A DNA stretch of 64,000 nt from Geomonas oryzisoli (GTDB lineage Bacteria > Desulfobacterota > Desulfuromonadia > Geobacterales > Geobacteraceae). The stretch lies in assembly GCF_018986915.1 (NCBI RefSeq), contig NZ_CP076723.1:4430228-4494227 (forward strand). The letters are read 5' to 3'. Below, piece by piece: positions 47,897 through 56,033 of the stretch. Within the stretch, counting starts at the first letter, position 1; each line of letters starts with the position of its first letter. Made by a program: the position numbers and the translations under genes. Under the pieces are notes generated by a model. That model saw only the letters and a list, made by a program, of their open reading frames with translations, was not told the origin of the DNA and ran no database searches.

Positions 47897-50308
47897 TCAT
47901 CGTTCAACATCCTGCGGCTGCGCCCAAAACTCACCGATATCCTTCAGAATCGCTCCCGACACCAGTTCCTCCGCACGCGTCTCGAACCAGTCCGCCGGCA
48001 TCGCGCTACTGTACCCCTCCTCCAGGAAGCGGTCATCCATGAGCACGATCACGCCGCGGTCCGTTTCGGAGCGGATCACCCTTCCCGCCGACTGGATCGC
48101 CTTGGACATGGCGGGGATGGTGTAGGCGTACTCGAACCCCTTGCCGTAATGGCGCTGGTAATAGGCGCGCATCTCCTCGCGCTCCAGGTCGTAGTTCGGG
48201 AGCGGCGGCCCCACCACGAACGCGCCGATCACCATGTCGCCGGCGTAATCCACCCCTTCCGACAGCGATCCACCCTGCACCGCGAAGACCACCGTGGGCA
48301 CCTGCCCCGAGCGGAGCTGCTCCAGGAACTCGGCCGTCCTGGCCCCTTTCATGTTGCGTTCCTGCCGGAGCACCTCGAACCCTTCCGGTGCCCGGAACAG
48401 CTCGGCCACCCGATCCAAAAACGTGAAACTGGGGAAGAAGGCGAGATAGTTGCCGCGCCTGAGGGCGACGATCCGGGCCAGGGCGTCGGCGATGCGGGCG
48501 TAGTTGCGTTCGCGCTGCGAGTAGCGCGTGGAGACCTGCGGGATGATCAGGAGCTTGCGGCGCTCCGGCGGGAACGGGCTTTGGAACTCCGACCAGCGCA
48601 CCTGGTCCGGGTCGAGGCCGGAAAGCTTCGCGTAGTACTCCATCGGCTTCAGCGTCGCGGAAAATCCGACCACCTGCTGGTACTCGGCATAACGCTCCCG
48701 GATCAGCTCGGAGGCGTCGCAACAGGTCACCTTGATGCTGCCACCGCCGCCCTGCGGCTGGTAGGAGGTGAAGAACTCCTGGCGCTCGGAACGCACGGCG
48801 AACTCCAGGGTCTCGGTGAATTCTGACCAGTAGTAGCAAAGGCGCAGGATAGGGTCCTCCTGCCTTATCTCCACGTCCGCCTCCAGGTAGCGGGACAAGA
48901 GTCCGCGCAACCTGCCGTCAAGCTCCAGGAACGGGGCGAGCGGCGGCTCGATCCGGGACGCCTTCCCCCCCTCCCCCCGGCGGCAGGCAAGAACCGCCGC
49001 GACGCATTCCTCCAGGAGCTCGGCCGTCTCGCGCCGAAACGCCAGCGGCACCCCGCCCAGGTCCTCGCGCATCCCCTCCAGGACCGTGCTGGAGAGTCTC
49101 GGGGAGTAATACTCCATGGCCCGGGACGGGAGGTTGTGCGCCTCGTCGATCACCAGGTTCGGCTTGCCCACCTGGTCCACCGGGAGACCGGCGGCCCGCC
49201 CCAGCGCCGATCGGGGCGCGAAGACGTAGTTGTAATCGCAGATGACCACGTCGGCCAGCTTGGCGCTGTCGATCTGCAGCTCGAAGGGGCAGACCTGGTA
49301 CTCTTCGCCCAGCTGCCGGAAGGTGCGGCTTTTGAGGCTCCTCTTCTTCTCCAGCAGCTCCACCAGGCCGTGGCGCGCCACCTTGGCGTAGTAGTCGCGG
49401 GCGTACTCGCAGTACTCCGGGGTGCAGATGGGCTCCTCCTGGAAACAGATCTTGCCCTTAGCGGTGATGGTCAAGGAGCGCAGCTTCGAACCCGCCTCGC
49501 GGAACCGGTGCACTGCATCCTCGGCGACTTCATGCTGGCTGTTCTTGGGAGTGACGTAGCAGACCGCCTGGCCCCGCCCGAGCGCCTCCCCGAGCACCGG
49601 GTGCAGGACTCCCACCGTTTTGCCGAGCCCGGTCGGTGCCTGGATCAGCATGCGCCGCCCCAGCGCCATCCCCAGTTCGATCTCCTTTATCAGCTCCACC
49701 TGCCCCGGGCGCGGCTGTTCGAAGGGAAAGGGGAACGAAGCTGCCGTTTTCCGCCTGCGCTGCGCCCTCTTGGCAGCTGCAGTTGCCTCACGAACCAGTT
49801 CGTCCAGCCGGGCGTCCAGCCACACCCCGTATTCCTCGAGGTCGAGCCCGATCTCCAGGTCCGCCGAGTGGCCGTTACGCGACGAAACCAGGTGGAAGGT
49901 GAGCCTGGGCACCACGCCGTGCTCCAGCCAGTGGAAATAACCGTACGTCAAAAGCTGCAGGCAGTACGGTTCCTTGAGCGACCCGCCGGTGAGGCGCCGC
50001 TTCAGATCCCAGAGGTTGAAGCAGCTCTTGATCTCCTCGATGGAGGTAACTTCACGTCCCGAGACGCCGTCCATGCGACCGCTCACCTGGAATCGGAAGC
50101 CGCCGCGCTCCAAAAGCCGCACCACCGGCACCTCGGCCTGGTAGGTCGGGTCGTCCTGCGCCCGTTTCCTCTGCACCCGCTGGTGGATCTCCTGCCCGTC
50201 GCTCGTGGAGCGGTCGTAGCCCGAACGGGGCTCGATGCTCCCGGTGCGCGGCACGGGCAGGGCGAAGTAGCCGACCGGGATGTTGATGATGTCGCTTGCT
50301 GGTTTCAT
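47897..50308 (-). CDS. PD-(D/E)XK nuclease fused to a DinG/XPD-like Fe-S helicase
   Basis: The protein has 803 residues. About the first 180 form a PDDEXK-like nuclease (FQVSGRMDGV ... TSIEEIKSC, then PYCLQLLTYGYFHWLEHG). The SF2 helicase follows with Walker A APTGLGKT, an Fe-S domain with four Cys (KICFQEEPICTPEYCEY ... VCPFEL), the DEAH box VIDEAHNLP and motifs VI near QSAGRVIRSETDRG. The XPD/DinG family unwinds DNA 5' to 3' and needs the cluster. The fusion suggests processing of flaps, R-loops or invading DNA. Monocistronic and divergent from a c7 cytochrome gene. Confidence 0.9.
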   Translation of the reverse strand: MKPASDIINIPVGYFALPVPRTGSIEPRSGYDRSTSDGQEIHQRVQRKRAQDDPTYQAEVPVVRLLERGGFRFQVSGRMDGVSGREVTSIEEIKSCFNLWDLKRRLTGGSLKEPYCLQLLTYGYFHWLEHGVVPRLTFHLVSSRNGHSADLEIGLDLEEYGVWLDARLDELVREATAAAKRAQRRRKTAASFPFPFEQPRPGQVELIKEIELGMALGRRMLIQAPTGLGKTVGVLHPVLGEALGRGQAVCYVTPKNSQHEVAEDAVHRFREAGSKLRSLTITAKGKICFQEEPICTPEYCEYARDYYAKVARHGLVELLEKKRSLKSRTFRQLGEEYQVCPFELQIDSAKLADVVICDYNYVFAPRSALGRAAGLPVDQVGKPNLVIDEAHNLPSRAMEYYSPRLSSTVLEGMREDLGGVPLAFRRETAELLEECVAAVLACRRGEGGKASRIEPPLAPFLELDGRLRGLLSRYLEADVEIRQEDPILRLCYYWSEFTETLEFAVRSERQEFFTSYQPQGGGGSIKVTCCDASELIRERYAEYQQVVGFSATLKPMEYYAKLSGLDPDQVRWSEFQSPFPPERRKLLIIPQVSTRYSQRERNYARIADALARIVALRRGNYLAFFPSFTFLDRVAELFRAPEGFEVLRQERNMKGARTAEFLEQLRSGQVPTVVFAVQGGSLSEGVDYAGDMVIGAFVVGPPLPNYDLEREEMRAYYQRHYGKGFEYAYTIPAMSKAIQSAGRVIRSETDRGVIVLMDDRFLEEGYSSAMPADWFETRAEELVSGAILKDIGEFWAQPQDVER

Positions 50309-50386
50309 GCGCTCAGTTAGCCCCTTGATTCTACGCCAATTTCTAATGATACTCGCTCTTTTGTCAAGCTAAGAATCCGTGGGACG

Positions 50387-50414
50387 TTGCAATAACTGGC
50401 GGAGCGGGTATCCT
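50387..50414 (+). promoter_or_regulatory. Candidate promoter of the first c7 cytochrome gene
   Basis: TTGCAA, 16 bases, TATCCT, about 45 bp before the start codon. Confidence 0.35.
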
Positions 50415-50457
50415 CTTCAGCGTATTCTCTAATTACATGCCCAAAGGAGACGAAAAC

Positions 50458-50742
50458 ATGAGAAGAGCCATTGCAGCCGCCGTTCTTTCCCTTTTCTGCG
50501 CCGGGTTTGCCTTTGCCGCTGACGAGACCGTGGTCGTACTCCCGGCGAAGAACGGCAATGTGACCTTCCCGCACAAGCAACACAAGGACATGCCGGAGAT
50601 GAAGTGCACCAACTGTCACGAAACCGACAAGGGAGGGAAGATCGCGGCCCTCGGCAAGGACTGGGCGCACACGACCTGCAAGGGGTGCCACACCGACAAG
50701 GGCAAAGGGCCCACCAAGTGCAACGAATGTCATAAGAAGTAA
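50458..50742 (+). CDS. Triheme cytochrome c7 (PpcA family)
   Basis: The protein has 94 residues from ATG 50458 (AAAGGAG upstream). A signal peptide ends at FAFA, leaving about 74 residues. Hemes at C50 (CTNCH), C74 (CKGCH) and C88 (CNECH), with axial His in FPHKQHK, as in PpcA-E. These small periplasmic proteins carry electrons from inner-membrane quinol oxidases to outer-membrane conduits. A second paralog lies at 55583. No operon partner is evident. Confidence 0.95.
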   Translation: MRRAIAAAVLSLFCAGFAFAADETVVVLPAKNGNVTFPHKQHKDMPEMKCTNCHETDKGGKIAALGKDWAHTTCKGCHTDKGKGPTKCNECHKK

Positions 50743-50842
50743 CCCCTTTTCCGCCCGAACCACCCCGGCGGGGGCCTCGGCCTCCGCCGCTTTCATTCCT
50801 GCATCCCCACCGCCAAAATCCATTAGAACCCCGCCTATAACA

Positions 50843-50870
50843 TTGACATTCTCTAATTTCTTGGTGTAAT
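50843..50870 (+). promoter_or_regulatory. Sigma-70 promoter of the radical SAM operon
   Basis: TTGACA, 16 bases, TGTAAT; it predicts a 5' leader of about 130 bases before the first small protein. I saw no riboswitch fold in that leader. Confidence 0.65.
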
Positions 50871-51006
50871 GAATTCGCTCTTGGGTCCGCGCTTATCTTG
50901 TGACGTCAGCCAAGTCCACGTATTGACACGGCCCGCCAGAAGTTCAACGCCGGAAACCGGGTTGTCAGGCTCTTCCATTAAAGGTTGAGGCGGAGGAGAT
51001 TCACTC

Positions 51007-51435
51007 ATGAAGGACCCTTTTCACGACCTGCACCATCACGAAACCGGAAGCACTTCCCACATCAGGCTCATCTCCGAGGGGGGGAACTCGCACGCCAGGA
51101 GCCCCGACCTTGTCTGCATCGACTCCATTCAAGCCACCCAGAATTGCACCACAGAGACCCAGCATACGGTCTACCCCGCCACCGTCGGGACCGGTTCCGT
51201 CCTTCCGGAAAGCCCGGTCTGCACCCTTCCGCCCGAGCATACCGAGGAGCTGGACCGCGAGATCCTCCCCGCCCTGCTGCGCCAGCGCCTGCAGTTGTTG
51301 AGTCTTCCCTTGACTCCGGCAGCAGCGGTGTCGGTGAAAGAGCGCGGCAGGCTCTGGCAGATCGCCGACGAGGGGTGCGCCTACTCGGTCAGGTTGGTCG
51401 CCGCGCGCATCGCGATATACGCGGAGTCGCGCTGA
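51007..51435 (+). CDS. Candidate radical SAM substrate protein 1 (142 aa)
   Basis: ATG 51007 has GGAGGAG upstream. No signal peptide. A His-rich N-terminus (HDLHHHE) leads to SHIRLISEGG at 18-26, which has the look of a leader ending in a double Gly. Then C37 and C47 (CX9C), C72 and C124. Residues 74-142 form a domain shared with the next gene: LPPEHTEELD, PLTPAAAVSVKERGRLWQI and AYSVRLVAARIAIYAE. It is followed by a paralog and a radical SAM/SPASM gene in one run, so it is probably their target or partner. Family not recognised. Confidence 0.8.
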   Translation: MKDPFHDLHHHETGSTSHIRLISEGGNSHARSPDLVCIDSIQATQNCTTETQHTVYPATVGTGSVLPESPVCTLPPEHTEELDREILPALLRQRLQLLSLPLTPAAAVSVKERGRLWQIADEGCAYSVRLVAARIAIYAESR

Positions 51436-51516
51436 CCGAATCGACAGAGTGGCTGATTACCGGTGGCGGGTCGAAGGTCCGCCGCACCGGATGCTATCCA
51501 ATGAAAGGAGAGAGCG

Positions 51517-51939
51517 ATGGCCGAAGAAAAAATGGGTGGGGAGCACGCCGACAGCAAGCACCTGAAGCTCGTCTCGGAGGGGGGAGGGGATGCATCGACC
51601 CGGCGCGCGCAATGCTGGTCGCCGGACCAGATCGTGGCGAGTTGCATCACGTCCCAGCAGATGGAGAACTTCCGGGCCTACAACAACGTCTGCATGACGC
51701 TGCCGACCAACGACATGTACGTATTCTCGCTGCCGCTGGAGCACGCCGGGGAACTGGACCAGGGGGAGATTCCGCACGCCGTGCGGCAGGAGTTCGAGAC
51801 GAACGGCTCCACCCTGTCGCCGGCGGCGAGGGTCAACGTGCAGCAGTCCGGCAGAGTCTGGTTCATCATCGATCTGGACCGGAAGTACTCGATCCGGATG
51901 GTGCCGACCGGTTTGCTGGTCTACAGCGAAAGGCTATGA
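51517..51939 (+). CDS. Candidate radical SAM substrate protein 2 (140 aa)
   Basis: A paralog of the preceding gene, with AAAGGAG eight bases before ATG 51517. It shares the leader-like KHLKLVSEGGG (14-24), C33 and C43 with the same CX9C spacing, a third Cys C59, and the C-terminal domain LPLEHAGELD ... LSPAARVNVQQSGRVWFI ... YSIRMVPTGLLVYSE. Identity to its neighbour is highest in the last 65 residues and in the leader-like motif, while the middle varies, as expected for modification substrates. There is no export signal. The radical SAM gene starts 25 bp later. Confidence 0.8.
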   Translation: MAEEKMGGEHADSKHLKLVSEGGGDASTRRAQCWSPDQIVASCITSQQMENFRAYNNVCMTLPTNDMYVFSLPLEHAGELDQGEIPHAVRQEFETNGSTLSPAARVNVQQSGRVWFIIDLDRKYSIRMVPTGLLVYSERL

Positions 51940-51964
51940 CCAGCTGCCCAGCCGGAGACCAGTC

Positions 51965-53359
51965 ATGAGCGACCACCACGCCTTCGAGCAGGGAGGGGAG
52001 AACTACCTCTTCTTCAGCCGCTCCGCAAAGCTCTACCAGATCAGCCCGCTGGCAGCCCTGCTGGTACGGGAGTTTTTCCCTGCCGAGGGCGGAGGAGCCC
52101 TGCCCCCACCCGGAACCATGCCGCCGCAGCCGCTTCTTCCCGAGGAAAACACGCTCTACGCCGAACTGCTCGCCCTTTTCACCCACGAGCTGTCGGTTCC
52201 GCTCCCCGCCGCTCATCAGCAGGACGATGCCGGCTCCGAGAACAGCTACCAGACCTTTTCCATCTACCTCGCCCAGACCTGTAACATGGCCTGCTGCTAC
52301 TGCTGGAACCGCGGCGGCACGTTCGGCAAGCCGGGACACGTGATGGAGTGGAGCACGGCCCGCCGCGCCACACAGCTGATCCTATCCCTGGTGGAACGCT
52401 CCAGCGCGGAAAAGATCTTCATCAACTTCTACGGCGGCGAGCCGCTGCTCGACTTCCCGGTGCTGCAGCAGGTGACCAGGGAACTTATGAAACACGAGGC
52501 GCGCCTGGGGAAGAACTTCTGCCTGACCCTGGACACCAACGGCACGCTCCTGGAAGGACACGCCGCGCAGTTCCTGGCCCGCTACTTCACCCAGGTGGGG
52601 GTCAGCCTGGACGGGAGCCAGCGCATCCACGACCTGCTGCGTCCCGGGAAGTACGGCGAGGAAACCTGGCAGCGGATCGTCACCAACATCAGGTGCTTCC
52701 CCAACCCGAAGCTCCTGGGGATCAGGGCCACGCTGACCACCTTCTCGGACAGTTACCTGGAGACCTTCCGCCACCTCACCACCCTCGGGGTCGGCCGCAT
52801 CCAGCTCGAGTACTGCCACGAGCCGGGCTACCACCAAAACCCCATCTACGAAAAGCTGATCGTGCCCCCGCAGCGGCAACTGGACGAACTGCGTGAGTTC
52901 GTCGACTACTACGTCGACTACATCGCATGTTACAAGAGCACCCGTGACATCCCCTTCGTCTCCAATCTTCTGGACAGCATCAACCGGATCAAGCGCGCCA
53001 ACCGCTTCACCCGCCCCTGCGGCGCCGGGACCAACACGCTGGCCATCAACAGCCACGGCGTGGTTTTCCCCTGCATCGCGTTCGTGGAACGGGAGGCGTT
53101 CGCCATGGGGCAGAGCGCTGAGGAGTTGTCCCTGAACCAGTCCCTGCGAGGGTTCGAAGTGGACGGTCAGCTTCCCTGCCACGACTGCTGGCTGCGCTAC
53201 GATTGCGCCGGCGGCTGCTACGCCACCCACTACGACATGACCGGCCACCCCAGGCAGCCGCACCCGGAATACTGCCGGAACATGCAGGGACGGGCGGAGG
53301 TCTACTTCTACGCCCTCACCCAGATCCTCACCAAATGCCCGTGGCACCTGGAACGGTGA
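51965..53359 (+). CDS. Radical SAM/SPASM maturase
   Basis: The protein has 464 residues from ATG 51965 (GGAGACC upstream). Residues 10-40 (ENYLFFSRSAKLYQISPLAALL) look like the substrate-recognition head of peptide-modifying SPASM enzymes such as QhpD. The SAM cluster motif is C106-X3-C110-X2-C113 (TCNMACCYC), followed by FINFYGGEPLL. The C-terminal SPASM region has RPCGAGTNTLAINSHGVVFPC and CHDCWLRYDCAGGCYATH, with Cys for auxiliary [4Fe-4S] clusters. Enzymes of this type form thioether or C-C cross-links, or oxidise side chains in peptides. It follows two small Cys-pair proteins, the likely substrates. It may belong near the Geobacter geopeptide or QhpD-type maturases; I cannot decide which. 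Confidence 0.92.
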   Translation: MSDHHAFEQGGENYLFFSRSAKLYQISPLAALLVREFFPAEGGGALPPPGTMPPQPLLPEENTLYAELLALFTHELSVPLPAAHQQDDAGSENSYQTFSIYLAQTCNMACCYCWNRGGTFGKPGHVMEWSTARRATQLILSLVERSSAEKIFINFYGGEPLLDFPVLQQVTRELMKHEARLGKNFCLTLDTNGTLLEGHAAQFLARYFTQVGVSLDGSQRIHDLLRPGKYGEETWQRIVTNIRCFPNPKLLGIRATLTTFSDSYLETFRHLTTLGVGRIQLEYCHEPGYHQNPIYEKLIVPPQRQLDELREFVDYYVDYIACYKSTRDIPFVSNLLDSINRIKRANRFTRPCGAGTNTLAINSHGVVFPCIAFVEREAFAMGQSAEELSLNQSLRGFEVDGQLPCHDCWLRYDCAGGCYATHYDMTGHPRQPHPEYCRNMQGRAEVYFYALTQILTKCPWHLER

Positions 53360-53372
53360 CCTCGGGACCCCG

Positions 53373-54041
53373 CTAACGCCCGCCGGGCGTCACGTACCAG
53401 AAGATGGCCAGGAAGTGGAAGGCGCTCCCCACCAGCACGAAGACGTGCCAGATGGCGTGGTTGTAAGGAAGGCGGTCCCAGAGGTAGAAGAGGACTCCGA
53501 GGGTGTAGGCCGCGCCGCCGGCAAAGAGCAGCAGCAGCCCGTTCAGGGCAAGGGACGCGGCAAGCGGCTTGATGACGACCAGCACCAGCCAGCCAAGCCC
53601 CAGGTAGAGCATCGGCCCGAGGTAGGGGAGCCGGTGGGTGGTGTACAGCTTCATGAAGGCACCTACCGTGCCCAATCCCCATACCGTGATCAACAGCCAG
53701 TACCCCCACGCCCCCCGCAACGTCACCATGGCAAAAGGGGTGTAGGTTCCGGCGATCATGAAATAGACGCAGGCGTGGTCCAGGATGCGGAACAGGTAGC
53801 GTAGCCGCGGCCTTCTCACGCTGTGGTAGATGGTGGAAACGGCGTAGAAGAGGAGCATGGCCCCGGCATACACGGAGGTAGAGACAATGCGCGCCATCTC
53901 GCCGATGCGCACCGCCAGGCTGATCAGGGCAGCTGACGCTGCCGCGCTGAGCATGAGCCCAATGCCATGGGTCCAGCGGTTGGCGAGCTCTTCCGCCTCG
54001 GAATAGTGAAACAGACGTTTACTGAGATCGTTCTCGTCCAT
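53373..54041 (-). CDS. Hemolysin III (PAQR/YqfA) family membrane protein
   Basis: This 222-residue protein has seven hydrophobic segments. Conserved family residues are present: STIYHS, ILDHACVYFMIAGTYTP and the final HAIWHVFVLVGSAFHF, which together supply the metal-binding His and Ser/Asp positions. Members are probably membrane hydrolases or membrane-fluidity proteins; hemolytic activity is not a safe inference. It converges on the radical SAM gene with only 13 bp between. Confidence 0.92.
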   Translation of the reverse strand: MDENDLSKRLFHYSEAEELANRWTHGIGLMLSAAASAALISLAVRIGEMARIVSTSVYAGAMLLFYAVSTIYHSVRRPRLRYLFRILDHACVYFMIAGTYTPFAMVTLRGAWGYWLLITVWGLGTVGAFMKLYTTHRLPYLGPMLYLGLGWLVLVVIKPLAASLALNGLLLLFAGGAAYTLGVLFYLWDRLPYNHAIWHVFVLVGSAFHFLAIFWYVTPGGR

Positions 54042-54207
54042 CGCGCCCCCCGTACATTGTCACATTGGCACAGCCTAAGATAACGCGACTTTCCCCTGTC
54101 CGCAACGCCACGCCCCCCCTTTGCGCTTGACAAGCCGTCCCTTCGATACGATCATGAGCATCTCGTTTACAGTATGTTGATCATAATGGCGGTTAGCGGA
54201 GGGCACC

Positions 54208-55305
54208 TTGGCCAGGAAGATATTCGTTGCGGCTTCGGGTCAGAACATCGGTAAGACGACCATCAGCGTGTCACTGCTGCACCTCGCCCAGAAGAAATAC
54301 GGCAGGGTGGGCTTCATGAAGCCGCTGGGGCCCAAACCCACCGTCCTGCGCGGCATCCCGGTGGACAAGGACGCCGCCCTCATGGCGCAGGTGTTCGACC
54401 TCACCAAGGACCTGCGCTACATGTCGCCGGTGGTGGTCTACCCGGAGACCTCGCGGCAGGCCATCGACGGCAAGCTCGATCTCCCCGAGTTGGCCGACCG
54501 CATCGTTACCAGCTTCGCCGAGCTCGAGAAACACTGTGACTTCATCATTATCGAGGGGTCCGGGCATCCCGGAGTCGGATCGGTGCTGCACCTCTCCAAC
54601 GCACGGATCGCCAAGATGCTGGACGCGCCGGTCCTGATGCTGAGCGGCGGTGGGGTCGGCAACGTCGTCGACACGCTGGCCATGAACACGGCACTCTTCA
54701 AGCTGGAGGGGGCCGACGTGCGCGGGGTGCTGGTGAACAAGCTCTTCACCGAGAAACGGGACACCATGCTGGACTACCTTTCCCGCGCCTTCACGGGGCA
54801 GCCCTTCTCGGTGCTGGGGGGCTTCGACTACAAGCCGGTACTGGCAAACCCCTCCCTGGGCAGGGTGGCGCGCCTGCTCGACCTCCCCTTGTACGGCAAC
54901 CGCCGCGAGGTGAAGCGCATCATCCACCACGTACAAATCGGCGCGGCCTCCACGCAGCGGGTGACCGAGATGCTGCGCGATTCCTCGCTGTTGCTGGTGA
55001 CCAGCAGCCGCGACGAGTTGCTGGTCACCCTCGCCAACCTGTACCAGATGCCCGAGTTCCATCAGCAGATCGCCGGGCTGATCATCTCGGGCCAGGCACC
55101 GGTCAGCGGCATCACCCAGCGCATCATCGACCGCAGCAACATACCCTATTTCCGCACCAAAGAGACCACCACCGATATCTACAAGCTCATCACCGAGGAC
55201 GTCTCGAAGCTGACCGCGAAGGACACCGAGAAGCTGGCCCTGATCCGGTCCCTGGCCGAGGAACGCCTCGACTTCGACGCTATCGACGAGCTGTTCGCGC
55301 AGTAG
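54208..55305 (+). CDS. BioD-like P-loop protein with DRTGG domain (phosphotransacetylase N-terminal-like)
   Basis: The protein has 365 residues from a TTG start at 54208 with GGAGGG just upstream. The N-terminal P-loop domain reads FVAASGQNIGKTTIS, with IIIEGSGHPGVGSV further on, as in dethiobiotin synthetase-like ATPases. The C-terminal half (about 215-330) is a DRTGG fold. The same two domains form the N-terminus of long phosphotransacetylases, where they bind nucleotides and regulate. Here no catalytic Pta domain follows, so it is a stand-alone regulator or sensor, perhaps of acetyl-CoA metabolism. That role is inference. Confidence 0.85.
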   Translation: MARKIFVAASGQNIGKTTISVSLLHLAQKKYGRVGFMKPLGPKPTVLRGIPVDKDAALMAQVFDLTKDLRYMSPVVVYPETSRQAIDGKLDLPELADRIVTSFAELEKHCDFIIIEGSGHPGVGSVLHLSNARIAKMLDAPVLMLSGGGVGNVVDTLAMNTALFKLEGADVRGVLVNKLFTEKRDTMLDYLSRAFTGQPFSVLGGFDYKPVLANPSLGRVARLLDLPLYGNRREVKRIIHHVQIGAASTQRVTEMLRDSSLLLVTSSRDELLVTLANLYQMPEFHQQIAGLIISGQAPVSGITQRIIDRSNIPYFRTKETTTDIYKLITEDVSKLTAKDTEKLALIRSLAEERLDFDAIDELFAQ

Positions 55306-55397
55306 GGACTGGCTCCGTTAGGGGCCCGTCCCTTTAGCGGAACGCTCCTTTCAGCTCAGCCACCAAGGGGACAGGCACCTGGCGGAGCCAGTCCCCT
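55305..55397 (+). repeat. Complete composite GGGACTGGC-family element
   Basis: It begins on the last base of the previous stop codon: hairpin GGGACTGGC ... GCCCGTCCC, spacer TAGCGGAACGCTCC ... CAGCTCAGCCACC, hairpin GGGGACAGGCACC ... GGAGCCAGTCCCC. Confidence 0.88.
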
Positions 55398-55403
55398 CCT
55401 TGG

Positions 55404-55491
55404 GTCCGCTGGCAAAAGTCCCCCTTTGCGAAGGGGGATCTAGGGGGATTTGTCCCCCCCTTCGCAAAGGGAGGAGTAGCAGGTAGCGGAA
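55404..55491. repeat. Palindromic element with TCCGCT/AGCGGAA ends, copy B (short)
   Basis: 88 bp with the same ends and inverted arms as copies at 35929 and 60578, but with a shorter loop. It lies six bases beyond a GGGACTGGC composite. Confidence 0.85.
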
Positions 55492-55512
55492 AACCGTCAC
55501 CAATCAGGAACT

Positions 55513-55541
55513 AAAAAGGCGGCCTCCGTAGGAGAGCCGCC
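55513..55541 (-). terminator. Rho-independent terminator of the second c7 cytochrome gene
   Basis: On the minus strand GGCGGC-TCTCC-TAC-GGAG-GCCGCC followed by TTTTT. Confidence 0.88.
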
Positions 55542-55582
55542 TGCGCCGTCAATGGGGTGACGGCTTGCGCTGGTCGTTCCGG

Positions 55583-55855
55583 TTACTTCTTGTGGCAGTC
55601 GGCGCACTTGGTCGGGCCGGCGCCTTTGTCGCTGTGGCACCCTTTGCAGGTCTTGTGCGCCCAGTCCTTGCCGAACCCTTCGATCTTGCCCGGTGCCTTC
55701 TCATGGCACGCCTTACAGTCTTTCAGCGCGTCCTGGTGCTTCTTGTGGTTGAAGGTGATGTTGCCGTTTTTGGCAGGGAGGGTGATCACGTCGGCGGCGA
55801 AGGCCGCCCCTGCACCGAAGACGACGAGGGCCACTGCTACGACTACCTTTTTCAT
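55583..55855 (-). CDS. Triheme cytochrome c7 (PpcA family)
   Basis: The protein has 90 residues from ATG 55855 (AAAAGGAG upstream). A signal peptide ends at AAFA, mature about 70 residues. Hemes at C47 (CKACH), C70 (CKGCH) and C84 (CADCH), axial His in FNHKKHQ, and the sequence ITLPAKNGNITFNHKKHQ is very close to PpcA of Geobacter. It is the closer of the window's two c7 proteins to PpcA. It carries electrons through the periplasm. A divergent regulator gene with an EF-hand lies 178 bp away. Confidence 0.96.
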   Translation of the reverse strand: MKKVVVAVALVVFGAGAAFAADVITLPAKNGNITFNHKKHQDALKDCKACHEKAPGKIEGFGKDWAHKTCKGCHSDKGAGPTKCADCHKK

Positions 55856-56033
55856 GGTGTGCTCCTTTTCTTTTTGAGTTTTTTGCTGCCGAACTGTGGT
55901 AAAAATAGCATCTGGTCTGCCACCCGGGTATCGACATCTATAGCGATTCCACCCGATGTCGGGTCCCGCGCAGGCCATGTCGGGTCGTCCCGCCCCGGGA
56001 AAGCCCCTTTTTATACCCGCTGAGAGAGTGGTA

